A DNA stretch of 64,000 nt from positions 1-64,000 of the forward strand of contig LADO01000050.1 in NCBI GenBank assembly GCA_000961595.1, read 5' to 3'. Position 1 is the stretch's first letter. Every line of letters starts with the position of its first letter. The notes under the pieces are model-generated. The model was not told the origin of the DNA, did not search any database, and saw only the letters and a program-made list of their open reading frames with translations. Both the position numbers and the translations under genes were made by a program. Of this stretch, positions 48,103-57,131 are shown piece by piece. This stretch comes from Peptococcaceae bacterium BRH_c4b. Its GTDB lineage: Bacteria > Bacillota > Desulfotomaculia > Desulfotomaculales > Desulfocucumaceae.

Positions 48103-48294
48103 TTATATTGCCCTTTGCACCTTACCGCTCCTGAGGCAGCGGGTACATACCAGAATCTTAGAGGGTGAACCGTTAACTATGGCCTTCACCCGTTGTAAGT
48201 TTGGGGCCCAGGTTCTTTTAGTGCGAATATGGGAGTGGCTTACCTTCATGCCTACCTGTACGCCTTTGCCGCAAACAGAACATTTTCTGGACAA
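48103..48294 (-). CDS. rpmB: 50S ribosomal protein L28
   Basis: 63 residues from TTG 48294, which has GGAGG 8 nt upstream; the longer frame to 48357 is an extension. The start reads LSRKCSVCGKGVQVGMKVSH and continues HIRTKRTWAPNLQRVK. Two CxxC pairs (CSVCGKG, CTRCLRSG) make it a zinc-binding (C+) L28. It is transcribed away from recG and has its own terminator. Confidence 0.97.
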   Translation of the reverse strand: MSRKCSVCGKGVQVGMKVSHSHIRTKRTWAPNLQRVKAIVNGSPSKILVCTRCLRSGKVQRAI

Positions 48295-48531
48295 CGTGAA
48301 CACCTCCTTTGCACAAACCACATTTGTAATTTTACCAAAAATAATAAAATGGTGCAAGCATATATTAATTCATCGGGGGCGACATCGCAGCATTGCACCG
48401 GTTCTGATTATTTATGTTAATATATTATAATAGAATAATTATTCACCAAGCAAAGCTTTTGTGGTGCCTTCGCCTGTTTAGCTTCGCACAAAATGTGGGT
48501 TTGAAAAAATGAAATTGTCTTTGCGGGGGTA

Positions 48532-50610
48532 ATGCCATTGCGGGGACTGCCCTGGAGTAATCCAGTTAAATATGTGAAAAATGTAGGCCCCAAACGGGCC
48601 TCTCTGTTGAGCCGCCTGAGTATAAACAGCGTGGGGGATTTATTGTATCATTTTCCCCGGGAATACGAGGACAGAACCCAGTTGAAACCTGCCCATGCTT
48701 ATGACAGCGGGGTTAGGGCCAGCATACGGGGCAGAGTTGTGGGGGCGGAGGAATCCAAACCCAGAAAAGGTCTTACCATTACCAAGCTGGCCTTATATGA
48801 CGGGTACGGATTGTTTTATGCGGTGTGGTATAACCAGCCGTATATAAAAAAGCAATTGCATGAGGGCACATGGCTGCTTCTGACTGGCAAAATAAACAGG
48901 TTTATGGGTCAAATCCAGTTACAGGTGCTGGACTATGAGCTGGAGGACGGCTCCGAAGCTTTATATACAGGCCGGCTGGTGCCGGTGTATCCGCTTACGG
49001 AACAGCTCAGCCAGCGAGTTCTGAGGGCGGCGGTGAAGTCTGCCCTGGACGAGTGGGCTGGCGGCCTGGATGACTTTATCCCCGTTTCGCTAGCCACCAA
49101 ATATAAACTGCCAGATCTGGGAGCAGCCCTGCAAATGGTGCACTTTCCCCAAAGCTCAGAAGACCATCGGGCGGCCCGGAGAAGATTTGTTTTTGAGGAA
49201 TTATTTCTACAGCAAATCATAATGACCATGCGCCGCAACACAATTGTGGCCGTAAAAAAAGACCACAGCTATAAAATAAAAAGCGGCTTGGAAGATCAGT
49301 TTTTGTCTTCCCTGCCGTTTAGTTTTACCCCGGGGCAAAGAACTGCCTGGGAGGAGATTTCCCTGGATATGGATGCACAGACCCCTATGTACAGGCTCCT
49401 GCAGGGCGATGTGGGGGCGGGTAAAACTGTGGTTTGCGTTATGGCCCTGCTTAAAGCTGTAAACAGCGGTCTGCAGGCCGCGCTGATGGCGCCGACGGAG
49501 ATACTGGCCGAACAGCACTATAAAAACATCAGCAAATATTTTTCTTCCCTGGGGTTGGAAACTACTTTACTGACCGGAGGCATGAAGAAGAAAAACAGGC
49601 AACAAGCTCTTGAAAAGATAAGAGAGGGGAAAACAGGGGTGGTGTTGGGTACCCACGCCTTGCTCCAACAAGATGTTGAATTTAAAAACCTGGCCATGGT
49701 GGTAATTGACGAGCAGCACCGCTTTGGGGTGAAGCAGCGGGCCGTGCTCCAGTTCAAGGGACATCAGCCGGATGTGCTGGTCATGACCGCCACCCCGATA
49801 CCCCGCACCCTGGCCCTGACCCTGTACGGAGATCTGGCGGTGAGCACCATACCCGATTTACCCCCGGGCAGGATTCCGGTTAAAACCTATTTTTACCGTC
49901 ATTCCCGGATGGCTGGTGTTTATGAAAAAATACTGGAACAGGTGACCATGGGCAGGCAGGCTTACATTGTCTGCCCCCTGGTGGAGGAATCGGAAAAGGT
50001 TGATCTTCTTTCAGCGGTGGAGCTGGCCTCCAGGCTGTCCTCAGGAGAACTCGGGGGCTGCCGGGTAGACCTGCTGCATGGGAGAATGAAGCCGGAAGAA
50101 AAGGAAACAGTTATTAACCGGTTCAGGGACGGCCTTATAGACGTGCTTGTAAGCACTACTGTGGTTGAGGTGGGGGTTGATGTGCCCAATGCCACGGTAA
50201 TGGTGATATTAGACGCGCACAGGTTTGGCCTGGCCCAGTTGCACCAGCTCAGGGGCAGGGTCGGCAGGGGGAGATATGCCTCTATCTGTTATCTCATATC
50301 CGATGCCCGGGGCGAAGATACGGAGACCAGACTGAGGGCTATGTGCCAGACCGGCAACGGCTTCTTGCTGGCGGAAAAGGATCTGGAACTGAGGGGTCCG
50401 GGGGAACTGTTCGGCACCCGCCAGTCCGGCGCAGTAACCTATAGAATAGCCGATCCGATCAGGGACATTCGGGCACTGGAAGTAGCCCGGAAAGAAGCCC
50501 GGGAATTATTATTGAGGGATCCGGTCCTGGGCAGGGCGGAACACCGAAGCCTGCTGGAAGAATTGAAAAACCGTTTTGATAAGGATTTGATTTTTATTAA
50601 TGTAGGATAG
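48532..50610 (+). CDS. recG: ATP-dependent DNA helicase RecG
   Basis: 692 residues. The N-terminal wedge/OB domain covers about 20-190 (VKYVKNVGPKRASLLSRLSI with a helix-hairpin-helix). Helicase motifs: LLQGDVGAGKTVVC (Walker A), VVIDEQHRFGVKQR (DExH), VMTATPIPRTLALTLYGDL (motif III) and HQLRGRVGRGRYASICYL (motif VI). RecG reverses stalled forks and processes Holliday junctions and R-loops. ATG 48532 has GCGGGGG upstream. It is followed by a dense repeat cluster. Confidence 0.97.
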   Translation: MPLRGLPWSNPVKYVKNVGPKRASLLSRLSINSVGDLLYHFPREYEDRTQLKPAHAYDSGVRASIRGRVVGAEESKPRKGLTITKLALYDGYGLFYAVWYNQPYIKKQLHEGTWLLLTGKINRFMGQIQLQVLDYELEDGSEALYTGRLVPVYPLTEQLSQRVLRAAVKSALDEWAGGLDDFIPVSLATKYKLPDLGAALQMVHFPQSSEDHRAARRRFVFEELFLQQIIMTMRRNTIVAVKKDHSYKIKSGLEDQFLSSLPFSFTPGQRTAWEEISLDMDAQTPMYRLLQGDVGAGKTVVCVMALLKAVNSGLQAALMAPTEILAEQHYKNISKYFSSLGLETTLLTGGMKKKNRQQALEKIREGKTGVVLGTHALLQQDVEFKNLAMVVIDEQHRFGVKQRAVLQFKGHQPDVLVMTATPIPRTLALTLYGDLAVSTIPDLPPGRIPVKTYFYRHSRMAGVYEKILEQVTMGRQAYIVCPLVEESEKVDLLSAVELASRLSSGELGGCRVDLLHGRMKPEEKETVINRFRDGLIDVLVSTTVVEVGVDVPNATVMVILDAHRFGLAQLHQLRGRVGRGRYASICYLISDARGEDTETRLRAMCQTGNGFLLAEKDLELRGPGELFGTRQSGAVTYRIADPIRDIRALEVARKEARELLLRDPVLGRAEHRSLLEELKNRFDKDLIFINVG

Positions 50611-50618
50611 ATTAGATG

Positions 50619-50803
50619 AAAGGGGACACACCTCTATTCAAAGGAATGGGGACACACCTCAAAAAAGGTCAGGGGACACACCTCTATTTGGAGCCTGACT
50701 TTGGGGTCAGAGGAATGTCCCCAACTAATCCTGACTTTGGGGTCAGAGGAATGTCCCCAACTAATCTTGGCTCTGAGGCAGGAGGAATGTCCCCGATTAG
50801 ATA
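50619..50803. repeat. GGGGACA-type dispersed repeat cluster (copy 5), expanded
   Basis: Three GGGGACACACCTC units (at 50622, 50649 and 50673) are followed by three GTCAGAGGAATGTCCCC-like units (ending near 50718, 50759 and 50795). This is the largest copy in the window and looks like local tandem expansion of both module types. Confidence 0.88.
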
Positions 50804-51094
50804 CCAGATTTAGTACCTGTTTTAATTTATGTCAAAAGTTGTGCTATAGTATAAGCAGCATAGTACTTTTGTTATTTTTGGATAAAGGTGGCCGTAAGGT
50901 CAAGAATGCCGAAGGCGGTGCTGTAACAGTTGGCTTTATGCATATGTTAAAATTTTGCTTCATTAATTATCCTTTGTTTTTGGTCTAGATATGTTAATTT
51001 ATTTTATATTACAGAAGTGCCATTAAATACTACGTATTTGTAGTTAATTACGGGAGATAATACTAACATCAAAACAAAAGGAGGGATTTACTTA
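50804..51094. other. Gap upstream of the SASP gene
   Basis: About 290 bases with no supported gene. It should contain the forespore promoter of the SASP gene; I could not identify SigG boxes with confidence. AAGGAGGGA at about 51079 is the Shine-Dalgarno of the SASP gene. Confidence 0.4.
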
Positions 51095-51355
51095 ATGGCC
51101 CGTAACACTAATCAAAAAGTGGTTCCCGGAGCCGGCAGCGCTTTGAACGCTATGAAGTTTGAGGTGGCCAACGAACTGGGTCTGACAAATTATAACCAGG
51201 TTGACAAAGGCCAGCTGACTTCCAGACAAAACGGTTATGTAGGTGGCAACATAACCAAGAGATTGGTTGCTCTCGGTGAAGCGTCCCTGATGCAGTCAGG
51301 TGCGGGCGCCATCAACGCCACTACCGGAGTAAGCCTGGATACCCCTCAGGGATAA
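51095..51355 (+). CDS. Alpha/beta-type small acid-soluble spore protein
   Basis: 86 residues. The two family signatures are present: KFEVANELGL, the GPR cleavage region, and LTSRQNGYVGGNITKRLVAL, the DNA-binding helix-turn. Such proteins coat spore DNA in an A-like form and protect it from UV and heat, and are digested at germination. The strong GGAGGGA before ATG suits high expression. Its specific protease gene gpr lies next to it in the opposite direction. Confidence 0.97.
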   Translation: MARNTNQKVVPGAGSALNAMKFEVANELGLTNYNQVDKGQLTSRQNGYVGGNITKRLVALGEASLMQSGAGAINATTGVSLDTPQG

Positions 51356-51400
51356 CATTTAAACATATACGGTTGGCGCCTTTAAAGTGCCGTAACCGAA

Positions 51401-51427
51401 AAACCCTGCCGAAAGGCGGGGTTTTTA
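51401..51427 (+). terminator. Terminator of the SASP gene
   Basis: AAACCCTGCC-GAAA-GGCGGGGTTT followed by T-rich sequence. Confidence 0.9.
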
Positions 51428-51456
51428 TTAGATCGCGGTGAAGGACCGATAGTCTT

Positions 51457-51479
51457 AAGGGGCGGCAGCCCCTTTTTTT
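51457..51479 (+). terminator. Second terminator hairpin, repeated element
   Basis: AAGGGGCGGCAGCCCC plus seven T, preceded by GGTGAAGGACCGATAGTCTT. It is nearly identical to 48001-48043. Confidence 0.85.
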
Positions 51480-51481
51480 AT

Positions 51482-52465
51482 CTAATGAAGATAATACTCG
51501 TATTCGTCCGGGTGTAGATTGGGGTGCAGGGCTTTGGTTATCCCTCCGGCTATGATTTTAGATGCTCTTTGAATCAAATCGTCTATTTCTTTGGGTGTAA
51601 CCATTAGCTGGCCGCCGAATGGTTCCAGTATCTTTTCAATTACCTGACTGCTGACGTTGGGGTTTAAAGTACTGACAACATTATAAACGGTTTGGTTGTT
51701 TCTAAGCTGCTCCATGAACAGATCCACTGTATCCTTGGCAATAACCGCCGCGTTGACCACGGTGGGCACACCGATGGCGACTACCGGAACGCCCAGAGTT
51801 TCCATGTTCAGAGCTTTTCTCTGGTTGCCCACCCCGGAGCCCGGGTTCACACCAGTATTGGCAATCTGTATGGTGGTACCTATTCTGGACACGTTCCTGG
51901 CGCCCAGTGAGTCTATGGCTATAACCAGGTTCGGGCCTGTTTTTTCCACCACGCCGCGAATAACCTCAGCGGTCTCAATGCCGGTCAGACCAAGTACCCC
52001 CGGGGCCAGGGCGCTTACCTTGCGCATACCGGGCCGCAGCTCCTTGGGGGCATAATTGAATATATGCCTGGTTACCATGGTCATGCTTACCACTTTGGGA
52101 CCCAGGGCATCGGGGGTGGCGTTCCAGTTGCCCAGACCTACCACCAGTATGGAGGCGCCTTCAGGGAGATTAAAAAGCTTCATCAACTGTGCCGCCAGTA
52201 TTTCACCTATTTGGTGGTGGGCTTCGGGGTCATTATCTTTGATTACCGGCGATTCTATGGTTATATATGTTCCCACCGGTTTACCCATAACGGACTCGGC
52301 TGATTTTTCCTCCACATTTACGATGGTTACTGTAGCAAAATCATATTTTTCCCGGTCCACTCTTACCCCGGGTATTTCCTGGCCGCTTTTCCCCTGTATA
52401 ATTTCCCGGGCTTCCAGGGCCAGGTCGACGTTAATATTAAACGACTGAAAAAAATCAAGGTTCAC
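51482..52465 (-). CDS. gpr: Germination protease GPR
   Basis: 327 residues. VRVDREKYDFATVTIVN contains the propeptide/processing region, and ILVVGLGNWNATPDALGPKV is the conserved core (VGLGNxxxTPDxLGP). VIAIDSLGARNVSRIGTTIQ and ANTGVNPGSGVGNQRKAL are also diagnostic. It is made as a zymogen in the forespore and cleaves SASPs during germination. The start is GTG 52465 after GGGGGG. It is convergent with a SASP gene and divergent from rsmD. Confidence 0.97.
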   Translation of the reverse strand: MNLDFFQSFNINVDLALEAREIIQGKSGQEIPGVRVDREKYDFATVTIVNVEEKSAESVMGKPVGTYITIESPVIKDNDPEAHHQIGEILAAQLMKLFNLPEGASILVVGLGNWNATPDALGPKVVSMTMVTRHIFNYAPKELRPGMRKVSALAPGVLGLTGIETAEVIRGVVEKTGPNLVIAIDSLGARNVSRIGTTIQIANTGVNPGSGVGNQRKALNMETLGVPVVAIGVPTVVNAAVIAKDTVDLFMEQLRNNQTVYNVVSTLNPNVSSQVIEKILEPFGGQLMVTPKEIDDLIQRASKIIAGGITKALHPNLHPDEYEYYLH

Positions 52466-52641
52466 TCCAATTACCCCCCTGCAATGTTTTCAAAAATAGT
52501 TTCCCCTTTTTTTGACGAATATATCGTGATTTTCACAGATAATAGAGGCATATTTCAAAAAAATCGATTTTTTACAGTGATTATGCTATAATATTTTTGT
52601 TAATGAGATGGCTATTTAAAGAAGGGCAGGGGAAATAATCT

Positions 52642-53193
52642 TTGCGGATTATTGCCGGCTCTGCTAAAAAAAGGATACTTACCGTGCCCCGGGGGTGGAC
52701 AGGCAGGCCAACAGCTGACAGGGTAAAGGAAGCACTGTTTAGCATACTGGGCGATCAGGTTGTGGACTGCAATTTCGTGGATATTTTTGCCGGTACAGGT
52801 AATGTAGGCATAGAAGCATTGAGCCGCGGAGCGGCCAGATGTGTGTTTGTCGAACAGGAATCCAAAGCTGTGCAGGCAATCAAGAAAAATATAGCCTTAA
52901 CGGGTTTCCATGATCGCTGTCAAATAGTAAAAAATAGCGCCTTCGACGGCATCAATACACTTTTGGCTGGGAAAGGACAATTTAATATTATTTTTTTAGA
53001 TCCTCCATACGGTTGCGGTCAAGAGGTCATAATTATTGACAAACTGACTGGACAAGGTTTGCTGTCGCCAGGCGGGGTGATCGTTGCCGAAAGCAGCAAG
53101 AGGGAGGAGATCCCTTCGATAATTGGGGAGTTCGGGATGTTCAGGCAGGAAAGATACGGGGACACTATGCTCTCATTTTTTAAACAGCTCTAG
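52642..53193 (+). CDS. rsmD: 16S rRNA (guanine-966 N2) methyltransferase
   Basis: 183 residues. MRIIAGSAKKRILTVPRG start, RPTADRVKEALFSIL, SAM motif VDIFAGTGNVGIEALSRGA and the catalytic FLDPPYG. The start is TTG 52642 with GGGCAGGGGAA upstream. It is separated from coaD by a nested repeat of 200 bases; rsmD-coaD is a usual pair. Confidence 0.96.
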   Translation: MRIIAGSAKKRILTVPRGWTGRPTADRVKEALFSILGDQVVDCNFVDIFAGTGNVGIEALSRGAARCVFVEQESKAVQAIKKNIALTGFHDRCQIVKNSAFDGINTLLAGKGQFNIIFLDPPYGCGQEVIIIDKLTGQGLLSPGGVIVAESSKREEIPSIIGEFGMFRQERYGDTMLSFFKQL

Positions 53194-53194
53194 C

Positions 53195-53394
53195 TGGCCG
53201 TTGAAAAACTGCGTCTGGCGTTTTAGGTAAGGGGACACACCTTCTGAGTTGCCTTAATTCTAAACTTTTAACAAATTCCTCGAAGGAATGTCCCCAACGA
53301 ATGCTCGCCGTCCAGTGCTCACGTACTATCAGTACGCTCCGCGCTGTTTGGCTTCTCCTTCCGCGCCATACTTGTTTTTGAACAGCCAGATGGA
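53195..53394. repeat. Nested repeat: GGGGACA module inserted in the palindromic element (copy 2)
   Basis: The outer element starts GGCCGTTGAAAAAC, continues CTCGCCGTCCAGTGCTCACG and ends GTTTTTGAACAGCC, like 44867-44992. Between its TGGCGTTTTA part and its GCTCGCCGTCC part, about 70 extra bases begin GGGGACACACC (53228) and end GGAATGTCCCC (53285-53295), the termini of the other family. Confidence 0.88.
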
Positions 53395-53419
53395 AGCCGT
53401 TAAGGAGGTTGGTTTATCA

Positions 53420-53920
53420 TTGCGGGTAGCCATTTATCCGGGCAGCTTTGACCCGGTTACCAACGGTCATCTGGATATAATCGAAAGGGCGGCCATGTTA
53501 TTCGACCAAGTAATCGTATCCGTTTCCAATAACGCTAGCAAGGTACCGCTGTTTACCATTGCGGAAAAAGAAGAGATGTTAAGGGAGATTTTACGCCCCT
53601 ATAATAATGTTAGAGTTGAAACCTTTAGCGGACTTACAGTGAATTTTGCCAAGGAGATAGGAGCACAGGCCATTATTAGGGGGCTTAGAGCTATATCTGA
53701 CTTTGAAAATGAGTTCATGATGGCCCTTACCAATAAAAAACTGGCCCCCTCTGTGGAAACTGTTTTTCTTATGACCAGAGCTGAGTATTCTTTTATCAGT
53801 TCCAGTTCGGTTAAAGAGGTGGTACTGTTCGGGGGTTGCGTAACGGATTTGGTGCCGCCTTTTGTGGAGCAAAGGCTTAAAGAAAAAAATATTGCTATAA
53901 ACGGTGGCAAGGAGGGATAG
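53420..53920 (+). CDS. coaD: Phosphopantetheine adenylyltransferase
   Basis: 166 residues from TTG 53420 with AAGGAGG upstream; the longer frame to 53288 translates the repeat. YPGSFDPVTNGHLDIIERAA holds the TxGH nucleotidyltransferase motif, IIRGLRAISDFENEF and the SFISSSSVKEV motif follow. It makes dephospho-CoA, the fourth step of CoA synthesis. Five bases separate it from the next gene. Confidence 0.97.
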   Translation: MRVAIYPGSFDPVTNGHLDIIERAAMLFDQVIVSVSNNASKVPLFTIAEKEEMLREILRPYNNVRVETFSGLTVNFAKEIGAQAIIRGLRAISDFENEFMMALTNKKLAPSVETVFLMTRAEYSFISSSSVKEVVLFGGCVTDLVPPFVEQRLKEKNIAINGGKEG

Positions 53921-53924
53921 ACCG

Positions 53925-54371
53925 GTGGAGATTTTTAACGTTCTGAACGAGTTGGAAGAACTTGTGGAAAACAGCATGAAGGTGCCCTTGACGAAGCGGG
54001 TTATGCTGGATGAAGACCGCTTGCTGGATTATCTGGACCGTATCCGTACCACTTTGCCGGAGGAAATCAGACAGGCCAAATGGGTTATCCAGGAGCGGGA
54101 AAAAGTGATCTCGGAAACTAAAAAGGAAGCCGGCAAAATAATGGAGGATGCCCAGAAACAGCTGGAAAGGCGTGCTGAAGAGAGTGAAATAGTAAGACAG
54201 GCCAGACTTATCGCGGAAGATATAGTGGAAAAGGCGGAGGCCGTGGCCAGGGAGATTAAGCAGGGCGCCCGGGAATATGCCGATGAAATACTGATGGAAC
54301 TGGAAAAGAATCTGGGCAAAATAATATCCGAAATTCAGGAAGGCAGATCGGAATTACAGGGATTAAAGTAA
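53925..54371 (+). CDS. Coiled-coil protein (ATP synthase F0 subunit B-like)
   Basis: 148 residues from GTG 53925 (GGAGGG upstream). After MEIFNVLNELEELVENSMKV comes a long charged coiled coil (about 50-140) containing AKWVIQEREKVISETKKEAG and RQARLIAEDIVEKAEAVARE. Proteins of this type follow coaD in many Clostridia and are annotated as ATPase or DivIVA-like; the function is unknown. A terminator follows. Confidence 0.75.
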   Translation: MEIFNVLNELEELVENSMKVPLTKRVMLDEDRLLDYLDRIRTTLPEEIRQAKWVIQEREKVISETKKEAGKIMEDAQKQLERRAEESEIVRQARLIAEDIVEKAEAVAREIKQGAREYADEILMELEKNLGKIISEIQEGRSELQGLK

Positions 54372-54376
54372 AAGTA

Positions 54377-54406
54377 AGGAGTAAGTGTAGACGCTTACTC
54401 CTTTAT
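54377..54406 (+). terminator. Terminator after the coaD unit
   Basis: AAGGAGTAAG-TGTAGA-CGCTTACTCCTT followed by TATTTAT. Confidence 0.85.
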
Positions 54407-54412
54407 TTATGG

Positions 54413-54646
54413 TCAGGACAAAATTTTTTCTATATAATCACTAACCGGCTTAGTTACGGCGTAGAGAGCTTTCGTAGGGTTGGGTAGCGGCAGTTCCAGC
54501 GCCTGCCCGTAGCTGTAGAACATGCCGATAATGAGCAGCACACTGAAAGCCGCCAACTCACGCCACATTTTTTTCTTAATTAACATTGGAACCTCATAGG
54601 CAATAATCCCTATAAAAATCAGGCTGAGCAGAATAAGCATGAACAT
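54413..54646 (-). CDS. Small two-helix membrane protein, copy 1 (77 aa)
   Basis: 77 residues: an N-terminal helix LLSLIFIGIIAYEVPMLIKK, a basic loop, a second helix LAAFSVLLIIGMFYSYG and an amphipathic tail ending SDYIEKILS. It is nearly identical to the protein at 60416-60649; differences cluster at the first residues and in the tail (NPTKALYAVTKPVSD versus NPTKVVEAVFKPISA). AGGAGGA precedes the start. Both copies lie next to gerAB genes, so it may be an accessory of the germinant receptor (small GerD- or GerAD-like), but no family is recognised. Confidence 0.75.
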   Translation of the reverse strand: MFMLILLSLIFIGIIAYEVPMLIKKKMWRELAAFSVLLIIGMFYSYGQALELPLPNPTKALYAVTKPVSDYIEKILS

Positions 54647-54705
54647 GTCCTCCTAATCGTATATACCTGGCCTTTAGCTTATAATATCCGACACAGATTG
54701 TATTT

Positions 54706-55762
54706 TTATTCTTTCAAGCCTGGCCCCATAACTTTAGCTAACAGAAAAAGTAACGGTATTCCAAATACCACAGGTATTGCAATTAGCGGATAGAGTGTAA
54801 TAAGAAAAGTTGTATAATCAGTAGGTCCTGAAAAAGCTGTCATTGTAAGAAAGGCAATAATTACAGCCATGGGCAGTACCAGCGAATCATGTCTTTTAAA
54901 CTCCAGAATTTCACTTAACCCCTTTACTGCTGCGTAATAAAATATTATTACTTTTATTAAAAATGTAATAACCCATAACACTATAAACGCGGAATCAATC
55001 CGGCCTATGTTTAAATAAAGTCCAAATAATTTATAAACGATATGTGTGGTATAGGTTACTAAAATTACCGTATAGCGTATATGTCAGCACTGCAATTAAT
55101 AATCCGGCGAAAATGATTGGCATTATTATGAATTTAGCAGTATTCTCAGAACTTTTTGTTAAAGGATGCAACATAGTTAAAACAAGCAACTCACCATAGG
55201 TGGTAAATGAAAATATTACTCCTTTTATAGTATCTTTCCAATTCTCAATAGGTATAAGAATTGGATGATAATCAAAATTAAATGAGTTACCAATAAATCC
55301 TACAACAACCAAGAGAAGAACCGGCAAGATTAATATTGCAGCAAGCCTTGCTATAACCTCTAAGCCCTGCTTTATGGCATAAGCGCCCAGGAAACTTAAT
55401 ATCAAACTTAAAATAACTGTAGGTGTTTTTGGAAAATACAAGTTCATAAAATCTACAAAATCTCGCAAGTAAACAAAACCTATCAGTATAAAGTATATTA
55501 CCAGGATAAATCCTAAAATACTTCCTAATACAGGGGAATACTTTTTGGTAAGTATAATGATTGACAGGTTTGCACCATTTGATACAATCCTCAGGATAAC
55601 CATACTATAAACTATAGCGAGAAACATGGAAATTAATCCTGCCGCCCAGGTGTCACGGCCACTTACAGTGACCAGGGGAAAGCTTCATATGATGGGAAGC
55701 AGTAATATAAACATAGTAAGTGAACTCAGTTGAAATTGGCTTATTTTAATGTTACCGCTCAT
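54706..55762 (-). pseudogene. gerAB-like spore germination permease, broken by a stop and a 7-bp duplication
   Basis: The full frame starts ATG 55762 (MSGNIKISQFQLSSLTMFIL). Codon 26 is TGA (55685-55687) in the middle of the first membrane helices, where the frame otherwise continues SFPLVTVSGRDTWAAGLISM, as GerAB proteins do. Near 55069-55082 a tandem duplication of 7 bases (CGTATAG/CGTATAT) throws the frame. Without it the protein runs VLTYTVILVTYTTHIVYKLF, then GLYLNIGRIDSAFIVLWVIT and to the end at 54706. The intact family member is about 360 residues with ten membrane helices (endospore permease, APC superfamily). It lies after gerAA and gerAC in the order expected of a gerA operon. Confidence 0.9.
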
Positions 55763-55853
55763 TCTTATAATCTCCAATTATAAATTGCTAAGATCATATG
55801 CCAACGAAAAGAACTGTTGATGAAATCTTGGAAACTAATACTTCTGCACATGA

Positions 55854-57131
55854 TCACCACTGCATTGGTTCCACCGGTTTGGTTACCAATCCGGTGCGAC
55901 GGATTTTGGTCTCCACTTGCACCTGTACCTGTACCCCGGGGAACAGCTCCGGCCACATCTTTTTCATTTCCTTCCACTCCCCGGGGTATTTACGGTGCAC
56001 TGCCTCACCAAAGCCGAACACATCCACCCCGTACTCCTGCTGGGCTTTGGCCAGGGCTGACTCTATTTCTTTGCGGATAGCTTCAGCCTGCAGTTCCTCC
56101 AGCTTTTTAATCGTTTCCGGCTTGGTGAGATCCAGCGGTACCAAGGTTTCTTCAAGATTGCTCTCTTCCCTGACAGACACGGTGATATAAATCTGGCCGT
56201 TCCTGATTTCGGGCTGCAGTTTTGTTTTTGAGCGCAGTATTTCCAAAGCAATAGAAATTGTTTCTTTGTCAGGGCTGGGAATTTCCAAAATGCCTCCCTT
56301 GACCTCTCCCCTTACCCATAGCAGTCCTCTACTTTCATATTGACTCAGCCAGCCTACCATTTTATCCCGCCGGAAAACAGCGGTGCCGTTAAGTCTAATA
56401 ATTTCAGGAGGCTCCGGTATCTGACCAATGGACATGCCGTGCCGGGGATCTTTTGGTACAGCAAGGTTAGGTATAGTTTCCACAACTGCTGTAAAGGGTT
56501 GGGTGCTTTCACTCTCCAGCAGTTCCAGAAAATCCCCAATTCTCTGCACTGCGTATTCGGAGGTGCGGTCCCGCTGGTCGATAATACTGTCAATACGCTG
56601 GGCCGGGGTAGTTTCCAACTGGCCTGGCTCATCCAGCAGGCTGGCTAGATCACCCCTTCCCACTATAATCCAGGTGGTGCGCCGCATATGGGGGTCGCGC
56701 TGAAAAAAGTCCACCACTTCCTGCAGCCCTCGCTTCCGGACCAGTTCTTCGGAGAGAATAATCACCTGGTTGTGGGCAAAAAAAAGCTGGCGGGGCGCTT
56801 CCCGGGAAGCATCCCGGATAGCCTCAGATATGGTGTCGCCCTCAATACTCCGATTGCGGTAGGGTTTGTTTGCAGCCCCCATAGGTCCACCGCCGCCCCC
56901 GCCTCCGGCCCCCTTCCCCAGAGCCGTAGGGTTCACATTCTGCATTATGATACGCACCCTTCCCCCGGCGGCGGATTCCACCCCGGTGGCCATGACTATT
57001 CCCAACTGCTCTACTTCCCGATGATCCCAGCAGGCCGCCTGGGTAATCATTACTCCCAGGAGTAACAGCCCCAATACGATAATTTTTATAATCATATTGA
57101 TTTTCATCATATGACAATTGTTCCGGCTCAA
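55854..57131 (-). CDS. gerAC: Spore germination lipoprotein GerAC-type
   Basis: 425 residues from TTG 57131, which overlaps the gerAA stop (TTGA) and has GGAGGG 7 nt upstream; longer frames run into gerAA. The signal peptide IIKIIVLGLLLLGVMITQAAC ends in a lipobox whose Cys would be lipidated; WDHREVEQLGIVMATGVE is the classical GerAC continuation. The C-terminal domain (VEPMQW end) carries the late beta strands. A poly-Gly stretch follows NPTALGKGA. The protein sits on the outside of the spore inner membrane and is needed for germinant-receptor assembly. Confidence 0.93.
   Translation of the reverse strand: MSRNNCHMMKINMIIKIIVLGLLLLGVMITQAACWDHREVEQLGIVMATGVESAAGGRVRIIMQNVNPTALGKGAGGGGGGGPMGAANKPYRNRSIEGDTISEAIRDASREAPRQLFFAHNQVIILSEELVRKRGLQEVVDFFQRDPHMRRTTWIIVGRGDLASLLDEPGQLETTPAQRIDSIIDQRDRTSEYAVQRIGDFLELLESESTQPFTAVVETIPNLAVPKDPRHGMSIGQIPEPPEIIRLNGTAVFRRDKMVGWLSQYESRGLLWVRGEVKGGILEIPSPDKETISIALEILRSKTKLQPEIRNGQIYITVSVREESNLEETLVPLDLTKPETIKKLEELQAEAIRKEIESALAKAQQEYGVDVFGFGEAVHRKYPGEWKEMKKMWPELFPGVQVQVQVETKIRRTGLVTKPVEPMQW

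Noticed and set aside
50616-50988. Two short frames after recG (GVRGMSPTNPDFGVRGMSPT and so on)
   Set aside because: They are periodic translations of the tandem repeat cluster, without ribosome sites.
53288-53419. Long N-terminal extension of coaD
   Set aside because: It translates the nested repeat; AAGGAGG and family alignment support TTG 53420.
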